Of a stretch of DNA of 64,000 bases, positions 21,799 through 33,800 are shown piece by piece. A program made the position numbers and the translations under genes. Source of the stretch: Plasmodium malariae. Lineage: Eukaryota > Apicomplexa > Aconoidasida > Haemosporida > Plasmodiidae. Within the stretch, counting starts at the first letter, position 1. Each line of letters starts with the position of its first letter. Below the pieces are notes generated by a model that saw nothing but the letters and a program-made list of their open reading frames with translations, ran no database searches and was not told the origin of the DNA. The DNA lies in NCBI RefSeq assembly GCF_900090045.1, contig NC_041783.1:956001-1020000 (forward strand). The letters are read 5' to 3'.

Positions 21799-24249
21799 AT
21801 GAAAGAACTGCTGGATAACTTATTTGGGCTGATAGATCTTGATGAGGAAACGGAAAATTATTTAAGAGAAAGAATAAATGATGAGAAAAACAAAATTGTG
21901 GAAAATGGTGTAGATTATTTTTATGACTTAATTTGTTCATTTTCGGATGAAAAAATAAAAAAAAATATGATTATAGAAATTTATAACAAACATTTAAATA
22001 GTGTAAATGGAATAATTAATGGAAATAATAATAAAAATGGTGGTAATGAAAAACTTACAAAACTTGTTAATTTAAAAGAATATTGGGAAAAGAATGATGC
22101 AATAGGTTTTTATGACCCCTTTTTAGGAATTCAAGAAAAACAAATTAATTACAACACAAATATTCCAATAAGTGAAAGCATAAAAATAAATAAAGAAAGA
22201 GAAAAACAGAAACAGAAACAACTAAATTTATTTAGAGAATGGGTAAATAATAAAATTAAAATTCCACCCCCTGTAAGATTACATAATTTGCTACATTTGA
22301 TGGATTCTAATAAAAATAAAACAAAAATTGAAAAAATGGGTGATATCAAAATTGATAACTTTAATTTAAGTATTGGTCAAAGAAACTTGCTAAATGATAC
22401 TACATTAAAAATAAATGTTATGAATAAATATGGGCTTATAGGAAAAAATGGAATTGGTAAAAGTACCTTATTAGCAAAATTAGCTAGACATGAAATTGAA
22501 GAAATAAAAAAAGATATTAGTATTGCATGTATTGAGCAAGACTTATTTTTTGAAGATGTTACCGTGTTAGAATGTGTTCTAATGGTAGATAAATTAAGGT
22601 ATGATTTATTAATAGAGCTTGAACAACTTGAAGCAAAAAAAAACAGTAAAAAAGATGTAAATATGCAAGAAATTGCAAATCGGAAAAATGAAGAAAAAAT
22701 AGGGGAAAAAAAGGGAGAAAAAGAAGAAAAGGAAGAAAAAAAGGAAGGGAAAAAAAAAAAAAATGATATAATAAAAAAATCACCAAATAATGAGAAAGAG
22801 AGTACGATGGAAGAAAATATAGATGAAAAGATATTAGCTATTTATGATAAATTAAATAGTATCAACTATTTAGAAGCTGAAAAAGAAGCTAGTAAAATTT
22901 TATGCGGGTTAGGTTTTGACTCGAATTTGCAAAAAAAGAAAGTAAACTCCCTTAGTGGTGGTATGCGAATGAGATTATGTTTAAGTCGTATCTTATTTAG
23001 TAACAATGATATAATATTATTGGATGAACCAACGAACCATTTAGATATATATACCATACAATTTTTGATAGATTACATACAAAAATTAAATAAGACATGT
23101 ATTATTGTTTCTCATGATAGAGATTTTTTAAACGAAGTTTGTACAGATATTATTCATTTTCATCAAAAGCAGTTAACATATTACTCAGGTAATTATGACC
23201 AGTTTGAAAAAACAAGAATAGAGCATTTATTACAACAACAAAGAGAACATGATTCAATTGAAATGAAGAAAAAACACGTACAAAAGTTTATAGATAGATT
23301 CAGATGTAATTCAAAAAGAGCAGCACTAGTACAAAGTAGAATAAAGCTTTTAAATAAATTACCTGTAATAAATCTAGAGAAAGAAGAAACACCATTTAGT
23401 TTCTCCTTTTTAGAACCATTTTACATTTCCAATGTGTTAATAAGGCTAAAAAATGTTTCCTTTAAAAATGCAATGTTTAAAAATCTACAAATAAAAAAAA
23501 AGTCAAATATTATAATAGCAGATACTGTTGATGAATCATATGTAAACACAAATGACGAATCATCATCCAACATTGATAGTACAAAAGAAGATAAAGGTTC
23601 ATCAAAGAATAATGATGATTATAAATTTAAGCATGAATTTTTATTTAAAAATGCTACCTTTGAAGTAGACATGGATTCTAGAATTGCAATATGTGGTGTT
23701 AATGGTAGTGGTAAAACAACATTAATAAAAATTATTTTAAATTTAATAAACGTTTTTGAAGGAGAATTGCATGTTAGCAACAAAGCAAATATTGGATATT
23801 ATTCCCAATATCATGTGGATAGTTTAAATCCAATTTTTAATTCCATTCAACAGTTACAGTATAATTATTCCAACAAAAATATAAAGGAAGAAGAAGCTAT
23901 CAAATATTTTAACAAATTTAATATTCCAACAAATATTTTATATGAACCTATTTATGTTTTATCAGGAGGTCAGAAAAGTAAACTGGCATTAGCTATTTTA
24001 GCATACAAAAATCCAAATATTTTAATTTTAGATGAACCATCGAATCATCTTGATATTGAATCTGTTCAAGCTTTAATTGTGGCCCTTAATTTGTACAAAG
24101 GAGGGCTTATTATCATTAGTCATGACACCTATTTAATAAAACATGTGGCAGATGAAATATATCACATAAATAATATTACCAAAGAGTTGATCAAAATAGA
24201 CTATGAATTTGATAAATACACGAAATTATTACTAGAAAATAAGATATAG
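21799..24249 (+). CDS. GCN20: ABC transporter F family protein (GCN20-type)
   Basis: Single exon, 816 residues, with two ABC ATPase domains and no membrane segments, as expected for ABCF proteins, which act on ribosomes rather than in transport. ABC1: Walker A GKNGIGKS (about 214-222), signature LSGGMRMR (about 385), Walker B plus LLDEPTNHLD (about 402-415). ABC2: GVNGSGKTT (about 633), signature LSGGQKSK (about 721), LILDEPSNHLD (about 740). A Lys/Glu-rich insertion (about 275-345) lies inside ABC1, and a Ser/Asp-rich insertion (about 575-615) precedes ABC2. The N-terminal 180 residues are helical, as in GCN20/ABCF3, where this region binds GCN1 for eIF2-alpha kinase activation. Whether that holds here is inference. 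Start chosen as the first ATG of the frame, after an AT-rich leader. Confidence 0.9.
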   Translation: MKELLDNLFGLIDLDEETENYLRERINDEKNKIVENGVDYFYDLICSFSDEKIKKNMIIEIYNKHLNSVNGIINGNNNKNGGNEKLTKLVNLKEYWEKNDAIGFYDPFLGIQEKQINYNTNIPISESIKINKEREKQKQKQLNLFREWVNNKIKIPPPVRLHNLLHLMDSNKNKTKIEKMGDIKIDNFNLSIGQRNLLNDTTLKINVMNKYGLIGKNGIGKSTLLAKLARHEIEEIKKDISIACIEQDLFFEDVTVLECVLMVDKLRYDLLIELEQLEAKKNSKKDVNMQEIANRKNEEKIGEKKGEKEEKEEKKEGKKKKNDIIKKSPNNEKESTMEENIDEKILAIYDKLNSINYLEAEKEASKILCGLGFDSNLQKKKVNSLSGGMRMRLCLSRILFSNNDIILLDEPTNHLDIYTIQFLIDYIQKLNKTCIIVSHDRDFLNEVCTDIIHFHQKQLTYYSGNYDQFEKTRIEHLLQQQREHDSIEMKKKHVQKFIDRFRCNSKRAALVQSRIKLLNKLPVINLEKEETPFSFSFLEPFYISNVLIRLKNVSFKNAMFKNLQIKKKSNIIIADTVDESYVNTNDESSSNIDSTKEDKGSSKNNDDYKFKHEFLFKNATFEVDMDSRIAICGVNGSGKTTLIKIILNLINVFEGELHVSNKANIGYYSQYHVDSLNPIFNSIQQLQYNYSNKNIKEEEAIKYFNKFNIPTNILYEPIYVLSGGQKSKLALAILAYKNPNILILDEPSNHLDIESVQALIVALNLYKGGLIIISHDTYLIKHVADEIYHINNITKELIKIDYEFDKYTKLLLENKI

Positions 24250-25228
24250 TGTGCAACGTATATGCTAAATGTATATTATACGAACCTGTCCCCTTCACAT
24301 AGTAGTAACGTGTGTATATGTATATATATTTACATATGCATACATATACATACGAGCACATGTGTAACATTGATACTAATCCCCGGATTTAACTTTTTTA
24401 TTAAAAGAGTATTAAAATTAATAATTTAAGTTAAATCAAGTACTGTTTAGACGAGTTACCGTAATCAAAACTCACAAAATAGCACAGAAAAAATAGTATG
24501 GTGGTTTTTATGCATTTGGGAAGGCTATAAACAAGGAAAACAAATTGGTGTACATATACATATATATAATATATATGTATGTATATATATATGTATGTAT
24601 ATATATACTTATGTATATATATACTTATGTGTGTGTGTGTGTGTAGGCATATGTACATATGCAAGTGTTAACGCGCAAATGTATTGAAAATATTAAAAAA
24701 AGGCACAACGAAATGTCAAATAAAGTAAAATATCTTGCATGCGATTTTTTCGTATCATAAATGAAAACATAAGAAAATAAAAATGAAAATAAAAATAAAT
24801 TTTAATATTTACAAAAAAAGATATCCATTATTTTGTGGAGTTAAAACACATCAGAAATTTAACAAATATATATATTTATATATATATATGTATGTTTGTA
24901 TGTATTTTCGTATGTATATGTTTATGTATACCATGTGTACACAAAAAAAAGCAGAAATGAATGCTAAAAAACTGTAAATAAATAAATAAATAAAATATAT
25001 ATGTATATATATATATATATATATATGCTGCATAAAAATGTCAAATTAAGGAAATGATATCATAACAAAAAGCTAAAAATAAGAACGCTTTGAAAATAAA
25101 CCTTATTTTTTATTCATATTTTTAGCTGTACACATTATATTTTTTTTTTTTTATGTTTATTTTTCTTTGCTTGTACTTTTTATGATATAGAAACTAATAA
25201 AAAGTATAATATTCTTCAGTTTTTTTAT
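24250..25228. other. Convergent 3' intergenic spacer
   Basis: 979 bases between the stops of GCN20 (+) and the M16 gene (-). It contains TA/TG microsatellites (about 24555-24650, 25000-25027) and ATGTATG-rich stretches. Small open frames on both strands are microsatellite translations. No gene is supported. Confidence 0.6.
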
Positions 25229-28200
25229 TCAGTTTTTAACATTCTTTTTATCATAATTATTATTATGTGCATAACAGTACTGTCTAACTTCTTCATAATC
25301 GACTGAACAATTTTCTTTAATTTCTGCATCATTTGCAAACTTCAAAAGAAAGTGTTCTCTGATTTTATTTATGTCATCTGTAAAATTCTGAAATACAAGG
25401 AAATTATCTTTGGACATTTCTTCATCGCAACTTTTAAAATCCAAATAGTTGTTATTCTTAAAATGTGTTCCGTTGTTACTTCTAAAATAATCAATAATAT
25501 ATTGAAAAAAACCCTTTTTTTTCATCTGAAGAAAATTTGGCACATTAATAAAATTTTCCGTTATGGGTAATTTCTTCATCCTAAATGAGCTATCTAATTT
25601 TCTATCTTTTAAATTGCTTTCATTTAAATTGCTTTCATTTAATTTGCTTTCATTTAATTTGCCTTCATTTAATTTGCCTTCATTTAATTTGCTTTCATTT
25701 AATTTACTTTCATTTAATTTGCTTTCATTTAATTTTTTTTCTATAATTAAACGCGAATGCTCCGTCAGTTGTACATTGGACATTTTTATATTGTTATTAC
25801 TATATGAATAATTACAACTTTGATGGGAAAAATTACCCTTACCTACTCCATCATTAATATGCGATACATTAACATCTACCTTATAATCTTTAAATATTAC
25901 TTTCTTTCCGTTTTTTAAAATATAATTTATTTTATTTAAAATTATTTTGGGGCATTTAATTAATTCGTCAAAAATTTTTATGATTTTATATTTTTTATCA
26001 AAACATTCCTTTTCAATGCCTGTGAACTGCTCCAGTATGGATGAATATTCTTCATTAAAAGTAAATATGGTGTTATTTATTATATAACGTTCTTTCATAT
26101 CCTCCAACTTCTTAACCAAATCAGATAAGTCCATGTTCAACAACTGAAACGTTAAAAATTTAACGATAGTACATATATCCGCCTCCATTTTCTCAATTTT
26201 ATTATCGTAACTCTGAATGATAAAGAGTAATCCACCTAATCCATTATGTGTGAAAAAAGTTTTTACATCTGCAGTATAACCGTCATTATATCTAATTTTA
26301 GCAAATTTAATAAAATCAGATGATATCAAATCAGAGATAATATTAATTAAAAGATTACTTAATATTGTTTCTGATTCGATAAGGTATGATACTGTTATTG
26401 AGGTGTTCCCGCTTTGATATGGGTTTTGCATATGTATATCAATGTCTTCATTATTAATTAATTTACTTTTATAGTATGTAGATTCATTTATTTTTATAAT
26501 TTTACTTGTTACTTTTCCAATGAATGATTCACATAATACAATCAAATATTCTATTCCTGATCCATTATGAGATATATGGAGGGAATCAAATTGGTATTGT
26601 CCTCCTTCTCCAAGTTTGTCTTGTTTTTTCAAATATGTAGCATTATCTTTATTACTTATATTGTCATAAATTGTATCGCTCAATATGTGCTCATGTATGT
26701 TACTACCGGATATACTATTAAGGTTATTCCCGTTAGAAGAGATAATATTATTACCGTTGAGACTATTTTCAACATACATGGCATTTGGTATAATGACATT
26801 TCCATATATAAAAATGCTAATATAATTTCTATGAAAAAAATTATTTAAATAATTTGTGTAAGCATTATACGAAGGGTAATAAAAGTGTGCATTTAAAATA
26901 TCATAAGTTTCTTTATTCGTAGGTATATATTTATTAAATAAGGAATACATAACATTTAAAGAATTTTCTATCTTGAATTTTGCATTTATCTTCACATATA
27001 AATTTAATACATCATAAGCATCATTAAATTCATCCTTTGAAGGGATATCTTTTACCGACAACAAATCCTCTAATTTGGTAAGTAGTTCTTCGAAATAGTA
27101 GCTATATGTGTCTACATGTATTACATACGAGTCTACGTTTTCTTTAATATTTATATGTACTGAACAATTAATATAATCAGCCAGCAATATTTTTATTTTT
27201 TTTCTTAAAATTATAGCATGTATACGAGTAAAAATTGCTTCATATAATGTAAAATTTTTAGAGGGGAAATAAAAAATGAAATCCGCTTTTACTTTAGAAG
27301 TATCTGTTAGACCTCTTTTGAAATATATATTATATCCGTACGATGATTTAATCAAGCAAGGTATATTATATAAAATATTTGACTTAAATACATTTTTATT
27401 TTCTTCAGATTCAAACATCTCTTCCTTTTCTGAATATTCAAAATTTTCTCTATTATTATACGGTACACAGAACAACGATTTCTCCTGCTCATATAGAATA
27501 TTATTACTATTACTGTCACCATTACTGTTACCATTACTGTTACCATTACTGTTACCATTACCATTACCATTACTAGTACTATTATTTCCAAAATTGCTGA
27601 AGGGACAAACTTTTATTTCAGGAAGGGTGATACTTATATCGTTTATAATTCCCTCTTCACCAACAAGATATGGATTATCCCCTGTGGCATACATTATGGT
27701 GGTATTAGGAATTTTACCTGTATTTGTTATGCTGAATGTATCTACAATGTTTATAATATGTAAATTTTCATTCTTCAGTAGAGAACCTATTAAACTTGTA
27801 ATTTTAATATGATTTCGAAAATCATTTTTATATTTATCTTCAATTAAATTATTGATAGTCAAAAGTGAAGATACATCATCACCTGAATAAACCAGTAATT
27901 TATTGGAATATTTTATTAAATCATTGAGGTTTACACTTTTATTATCAATGTTAAAATTAAGATCAGTGTTCAATGCTTTCTCCCTATAATAGTCAAGGAT
28001 GTATTTATTTATACCTTTGTCTAAGCTATCCTTATCAAATAATTTACTTATTTGGTTAATAAATACATTGAATATATGTATCAAATGAGCTAAATTGCTT
28101 TTACCTTTCTCCGTTAAATTTATTAATACTCCATAATTCAAATAATACTTATTCCATGTGTCCACAATTTTAAAATCGTATGCATATTTATTTTCCACAG

Positions 28201-30868
28201 ATAGTTTGTAATATAATCCATTCTTTCTAAAATCTGAAAAAAGTTCACGTAAAAAAATCATAGTCCCAAATTCTTCTATTTTCTTATACAATTCAATATT
28301 AATTTTAGAGCTCCAATATAAGTACATTTGATCTCCCCATCCGTCTTTCTTTAAAATTTCAGTATACTTACTTTTTTGATTCAAATCAAGTGTAAAATTG
28401 TATTCATCTATAAATTGAATAAACATAGCCGTTTCATTAGTAGTCTCTCCGATTAACTTATTTTGTATACCATTAAAAAGGAAATTTCTGCCATTATAGA
28501 TATCTTCGTGCCTATTCAATTTTTTCTTTTCTAGTTCTAAATAATTATAATACTTTTTTTCCTCTACATTCCTATTACTGGCGTAATTATAATTTTTTAA
28601 TTTTCCAAAAATTTCTACAACCATATTTTCAATATCATTCATGTTGTAGTGATCAATAAAGTTTCCCTTTTTTCCTAGTAGTATGCTCAGAGACATATTC
28701 TTAGGTTGATAACACTTTTTATGGAATTCTTTCAAAATTTTTTTTATATTTAACTTATTGTTTAAAACATTTTCACACAAGGTAATGTAATTTCCGTAAG
28801 TGAAAAATTTAGAATATTTAAACTCTGTGACATATTGACTGACAATTTTTAGGCAACCTTCAGAATTATTTTCCACGGAAACATAATTATTATTTATTTC
28901 GTTAACTTCATTTTGTATATCTTCTTCATAAAATAAAGGGAAAAACAAATTTTCTGCAAATAAATTTAGTAAATGGTAAATATCTTCAGAATGTGCAACA
29001 GCATAGTAATTTGTAAAGGATTCGCTGGTATGACTATTATGTTCTGATGAATATTTTCCTAATTCGCTTAATAATGTTGTATTTCTTTTTTCAGATTTAT
29101 AAAAAATAACATGTTGTAATAGATTCGAAATTCCAGGGGTTTCATCGAAATCATCATATCCTCCGCATTCAATAGATATAGAAAAACCTCCTTTCGGTGA
29201 ATATTTATTGATTATACCTAATACTTTAAGTTCATTACTTTTTAATTTAAAATATTTATATTCATTTCTATCTTTTGCTCCTTTTTTTAAAGTTATGTTT
29301 TCAGAAAAAATATTTTCCTCATTATTCTTTATTTTGTTGAAAATATCATTTTCATCTTCTTCAGAGGTGTCATTTAATTTACTGGAGGTATTTTCACCAA
29401 AATTCACTGGATTTATTTTTTTTAGCTTGTCTTTTCTTGAGTTGTTAAGTTGTATGTTTGTATTTTCTATTGAATAACTCATGTTATTTTGTTGTTCTAA
29501 TTCCTCCTTTTTTCTAAGGTTCACATTATTTTTTTCCTTTATTTCTTCATTATTTCCCGAATTTGGTGCGTCATCTATATATTTTATTTTTTGATTTGAC
29601 TCATCTTTGTAATTATTGAAATTTTCAAGAAAAGGCATTTTTTTAGTGCTTCCATTTTTTCCAACATTATTTAATGACACATTAACATTCTTATGCTCTG
29701 GATATTTAGCATTTTTTATCTCATCCTCCACAAATAATTTTTCAGATTTTTTGTCTAATCCTGCATTCATAAAATTTTTAAACTCATTTGATCTTGTACC
29801 ACCTTCATTTTCTCCTTTTGTTATTTTAGTTTTTTCATTATTTAGCTCTTTACTTTCTAATGTTTTCGCACTATTTAGTTGCACTTCATGATTTTTAACA
29901 TTTACATCCTTTTTTAATAATTTGGGACTTTCTAAATTTGTATCACCCCATTTTTGTAAGTAGTTATTATTATTTTTAGATTCATTGAGTGTTAAATTTT
30001 GTCTTTCATTATTATTAGATGAACCGATACTACTAATAATATTTGTATTATCATTTATGTTGTTTGTGTTATTGTCGTCCTTACCAAGATTATAGGTAGA
30101 TAAGCTGTCATTTAAATAATTTGCTTTATTTGTATTATTTTCTTTATAATTATTTAAAACATTGTTATTTACGGTATTTATATTATTTACAAGGTTCTTA
30201 TTGTAATTAAATTCATCTCTATTTGTTACATGTGTGTCGTAATAATTATTACTTAAATTGCTGTTTTTTCTATTTCTATTTATTAAGATTTCTGTGTTAT
30301 CAAAATTATGAAGATCATTGGAAATATCCCTAAATTTATTTTCATTATTATTATTATTGTCATCATATGGATTATCCTCTTTACTTAATTTATCATTTTC
30401 TAACTTGTTCTGGAGTAACTGATTACTCTGTAATTCAACGTTTTTATCTTGTTTTTTATATTTAATGGGTGAATTATTATTATTGGTTTTTCTGCTCTCT
30501 ATATCTCCAAACTCTTCTTTTCTGCTGTTATTCATATCTTCAATTTGTTTTTCTACTTTTTCGTTTTGTGTGTTTTTCATTGTATCTTTATAATTAAAAT
30601 TACCAAAAATTAATGACTCATTTTCCATATTTTTTCTGTTTACTGAATTACTTTTATTTTTACTACCCGAGTCATAATTAATTCCAAATAGCATTGCTCT
30701 TAATTCATCCTCGTTTAATCCATAGTTGTTTTTACCAGTGCTTAACGATGCATTTTGGCAACTTAAATGTTTCACATAAACAAAAACTAGTAGAAGGAAA
30801 ATTTTGATGGCTAAATATCCTTTAATTTCTTTCATGTGTTTCATTATATATATTCGAATTATTAACAA
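25229..30868 (-). CDS. Secreted M16 (insulinase-like) peptidase homologue with degenerate zinc motif
   Basis: Single exon, 1879 residues. A hydrophobic segment (about 18-33) followed by LSCQ looks like a signal peptide; an alternative start is the ATG at 30844. An Asn-rich, low-complexity leader runs to about 535. M16 homology begins with LGIINKYSPKGGFSISIECG and continues with TPGISNLLQHVIF, where active family members have HxxEH. Here the motif is N582-L-L-Q585-H586, so the first His and the catalytic Glu are replaced. The downstream acidic segment EVNEINNNY (654-662) keeps a possible third zinc ligand. LTLCENVLNNK and FHKKCYQPKNMSLSILLG match the M16 core, and the long C-terminal half should hold the remaining M16 repeats. 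A GNGNSNGNSN tract and an (x)LNES array interrupt the C-terminal half. I expect a non-catalytic secreted scaffold or chaperone. The long intergenic region upstream borders the centromere. Confidence 0.88.
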   Translation of the reverse strand: MLIIRIYIMKHMKEIKGYLAIKIFLLLVFVYVKHLSCQNASLSTGKNNYGLNEDELRAMLFGINYDSGSKNKSNSVNRKNMENESLIFGNFNYKDTMKNTQNEKVEKQIEDMNNSRKEEFGDIESRKTNNNNSPIKYKKQDKNVELQSNQLLQNKLENDKLSKEDNPYDDNNNNNENKFRDISNDLHNFDNTEILINRNRKNSNLSNNYYDTHVTNRDEFNYNKNLVNNINTVNNNVLNNYKENNTNKANYLNDSLSTYNLGKDDNNTNNINDNTNIISSIGSSNNNERQNLTLNESKNNNNYLQKWGDTNLESPKLLKKDVNVKNHEVQLNSAKTLESKELNNEKTKITKGENEGGTRSNEFKNFMNAGLDKKSEKLFVEDEIKNAKYPEHKNVNVSLNNVGKNGSTKKMPFLENFNNYKDESNQKIKYIDDAPNSGNNEEIKEKNNVNLRKKEELEQQNNMSYSIENTNIQLNNSRKDKLKKINPVNFGENTSSKLNDTSEEDENDIFNKIKNNEENIFSENITLKKGAKDRNEYKYFKLKSNELKVLGIINKYSPKGGFSISIECGGYDDFDETPGISNLLQHVIFYKSEKRNTTLLSELGKYSSEHNSHTSESFTNYYAVAHSEDIYHLLNLFAENLFFPLFYEEDIQNEVNEINNNYVSVENNSEGCLKIVSQYVTEFKYSKFFTYGNYITLCENVLNNKLNIKKILKEFHKKCYQPKNMSLSILLGKKGNFIDHYNMNDIENMVVEIFGKLKNYNYASNRNVEEKKYYNYLELEKKKLNRHEDIYNGRNFLFNGIQNKLIGETTNETAMFIQFIDEYNFTLDLNQKSKYTEILKKDGWGDQMYLYWSSKINIELYKKIEEFGTMIFLRELFSDFRKNGLYYKLSVENKYAYDFKIVDTWNKYYLNYGVLINLTEKGKSNLAHLIHIFNVFINQISKLFDKDSLDKGINKYILDYYREKALNTDLNFNIDNKSVNLNDLIKYSNKLLVYSGDDVSSLLTINNLIEDKYKNDFRNHIKITSLIGSLLKNENLHIINIVDTFSITNTGKIPNTTIMYATGDNPYLVGEEGIINDISITLPEIKVCPFSNFGNNSTSNGNGNGNSNGNSNGNSNGDSNSNNILYEQEKSLFCVPYNNRENFEYSEKEEMFESEENKNVFKSNILYNIPCLIKSSYGYNIYFKRGLTDTSKVKADFIFYFPSKNFTLYEAIFTRIHAIILRKKIKILLADYINCSVHINIKENVDSYVIHVDTYSYYFEELLTKLEDLLSVKDIPSKDEFNDAYDVLNLYVKINAKFKIENSLNVMYSLFNKYIPTNKETYDILNAHFYYPSYNAYTNYLNNFFHRNYISIFIYGNVIIPNAMYVENSLNGNNIISSNGNNLNSISGSNIHEHILSDTIYDNISNKDNATYLKKQDKLGEGGQYQFDSLHISHNGSGIEYLIVLCESFIGKVTSKIIKINESTYYKSKLINNEDIDIHMQNPYQSGNTSITVSYLIESETILSNLLINIISDLISSDFIKFAKIRYNDGYTADVKTFFTHNGLGGLLFIIQSYDNKIEKMEADICTIVKFLTFQLLNMDLSDLVKKLEDMKERYIINNTIFTFNEEYSSILEQFTGIEKECFDKKYKIIKIFDELIKCPKIILNKINYILKNGKKVIFKDYKVDVNVSHINDGVGKGNFSHQSCNYSYSNNNIKMSNVQLTEHSRLIIEKKLNESKLNESKLNESKLNEGKLNEGKLNESKLNESNLNESNLKDRKLDSSFRMKKLPITENFINVPNFLQMKKKGFFQYIIDYFRSNNGTHFKNNNYLDFKSCDEEMSKDNFLVFQNFTDDINKIREHFLLKFANDAEIKENCSVDYEEVRQYCYAHNNNYDKKNVKN
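25606..25738 (-). repeat. 15-bp array encoding KLNES pentapeptides in M16 homologue
   Basis: About eight tandem units of xLNE[S/G] (about residues 1711-1754), with 15-bp DNA units differing at one or two positions. It lies just before the conserved C-terminal segment. Confidence 0.85.
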
Positions 30869-33800
30869 TTATATTTTTAATAGAAAATGTATCATCTCAA
30901 TTTATATTTGTTGAACTATAAGCTATAAACAAAGAGCATATACATGTATTTTTCACAAAATAACATTAATATTGTGTAATAAATAAACATCATGTACACA
31001 CAAACAAAAATGGGAAATAAATATTTTACCCTTTATTGAAGCTGTTTAAAAAAGGTTTATATATATATAAAAGTTGAATTAAATAACATAAAAGGCCAAA
31101 TAAGTGTCTACACTATATTTTATTAATTTTTTTTTTTTTTTTTTAATTTTGATTATTGAATAAAATATTATGAACATATCAGTATTTTTTTTTTTTTAAC
31201 CATTTTAATATTTTTAAAAAAATAGACAATATTTTGCACATTCTTAAAGGTAAATATATAACATTTAACACAATGATATAAAATAATATAATATAATATG
31301 AAAAAGCTATAAAAATGGATCTATATTATAAAAGGAGCAAAAAAAAAAAATACGTATTATTGGTATATTTGGCTTTTTTATTTCTAAATGCACATACAAA
31401 TAGCTAGCTGTAGTGTATTAAACTTTTTAAGAAAATTAATTTTTTTTTTTATGAATTGTTCATATATATGTCAAAACTACATTTTTATATAAGAATAATG
31501 AAATTTTTTGATATTCTGCAGAACTTTTAATATATGTGAAAATTATAATAATTATGACCATGTAGCTATGTTCTATGTTAAAGCAAAAAATGATATTAAT
31601 TTTATATGGCCCTGACTGAAAATTGTGCGTACAAAAGCCCTAGAAAATATGAAATCTCAATTTTTTTATTGTTTTCATGTTTCAATTTTATGTTAATTAT
31701 TTTTCATTTCTAATTCCCCTTCATTTGTAATTAATATGTTTGAATATACATCCACCTATATGGCACATCTTTTTTAATAGTATTATTTTTAAAATAAAAA
31801 GACTTAATGAAAATTTACAAGTTGCGTTAACACACGATACTGTGGTGTATATATATATAAAGATATGATATTTTCCTTAATAAAAAGAGTTTATAGTTTA
31901 CACCATGTTATAATAAAAAACTTTCGGAATAATAAAAAGTTTACGTATACTATATTGGGATGCCACAAGATAAATTAAAAAAAAAAATTTCATTACCTAT
32001 ATTCATTTCACAGAATATGTTATTTGTAAGCATGTTAAAAATTTTTTATTATAACAGACAAGTGTATTTTTCCAAATTTTTTAAAAAACTGAAAAAACAA
32101 ATTTTGCATATTTTGCATTATAGATCACTCAGTGTTACCCATTCAATTAACCTCAAAAGTCGTTTTCTTTATACTTTTATATTAAAATATATCCTATGTA
32201 AATGTTTAAAACATGGAAAAAATAAAAAGGTTTATTGGATAAACATTATACTTATATGTATATTATATACACACTGTTTTTTAAGTTATTTGGAGGATAT
32301 CTTCTATTTCACATATTTCTTAAAATTTAGTTCTAATCTTTTTAGGATATTTCAATGAAGTATTATTTTCTGGTTTTTGTGTATATGTACTTACACACAA
32401 ATGTTTGTTTATATACGTAGAAGAATACAGTATCATTAATAGAAACAATAATTTATATTTTTTCATCTTTTGTTTATTTCCTTCACATATTTGTGCTTGT
32501 TTATCCAAATATATTTTGTTAAAATCTAAAGATAAAATAATATTATTTATAGATGTTCTTAAGATTAAAAATACATATATAATCACAGCAAATACTAAGA
32601 AATGCGAGGGAAATTATTCATAATTTACAAAGAACACGGAAATATAAACGTAATACACAGTAATTTAAAAAAAGGAGACGTAAGATACATATAGAAATAT
32701 ATAAAAAAATTTTACGCATAATTATGACGTCTGAGAATTTATTTGAAGTGTATATGATTGTGTATGCGTAATAAAGCACTTGATTTTAAATATATCTTAA
32801 AAAATTCGTCTAATATTTGACAAATAAGAATTTTTTCCATTACTAAAAGATAAAATAATATGGAAAAAATATAAGTTAATCCCTATATTAAATTATGTTT
32901 TACTTTTTAAGTAGTATAGTAAGAATGTCCTAATCCTTACATTCCATATAATTACATATGAGTTTTTGTAAGTAGATGACCACTACATCCGTTTCATATA
33001 TAAACAGGATAAAAATAACTTATACAAAGTATACACTAATTTTTTTCGTAGAAATATCTTCAGTTTATCTCTTTTTTTAATCCAATATTTTAAATTATTG
33101 TATAATTTATGAATAATTACTGTATTTTTTGTTATAGATTGTTCAGATAATATTTGTTGTTATGTCCAATGTTCAAAATAAATAAACGCCTTTCCTGTAA
33201 TTACAAAACATTTGTTGTTTTAAATACATGCTCAGCTAAATGTCTCATAAAATATGTGTAATCCTATTCACATATTAATATGCAGAAAACTCTACACATT
33301 AGCGTCCAGTAAATTTAATTTTATAAATTTACATAAATTTTTTTTATAGATGAATCATTTTTAAAAATACATATATGTGAGTAAATTAATGAAATTTTGC
33401 ATTTCTATAGATGACAATTTTATTGTAATTCATAAGCTATCAATATAAGAACACAATAAGACAGACAAAGAATAAAAAAAATTGTACATTTATCATTTAA
33501 TGAAAATTTTTTTTATATATGCCAGACAACTATGGGTTTTGCTTTATTATGTGTATTATTAAAAAAAATACAGTTTACATAAATGACTCCATTGTTGCAT
33601 TGTAGGAAACAAGATATATATATAATGTTTCATTTTTCTTCAACTGTTAACACAAGCTAAATTATTTAGAGTTTACAAAGATATACGTTTAAAAAACTAT
33701 CTTCTATACAATGTTAGAATAAGATGAGTATGCTTCCTTTTCGTGTTTAGTAATATTTCATAAAAATGTACTAAGTATACACATACTTTAATCAATATTT

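Noticed and set aside
22559..22786. Antisense frame in GCN20 (75 codons)
   Set aside because: Phe/Leu/Pro-rich mirror of the Lys/Glu-rich insertion in ABC1.
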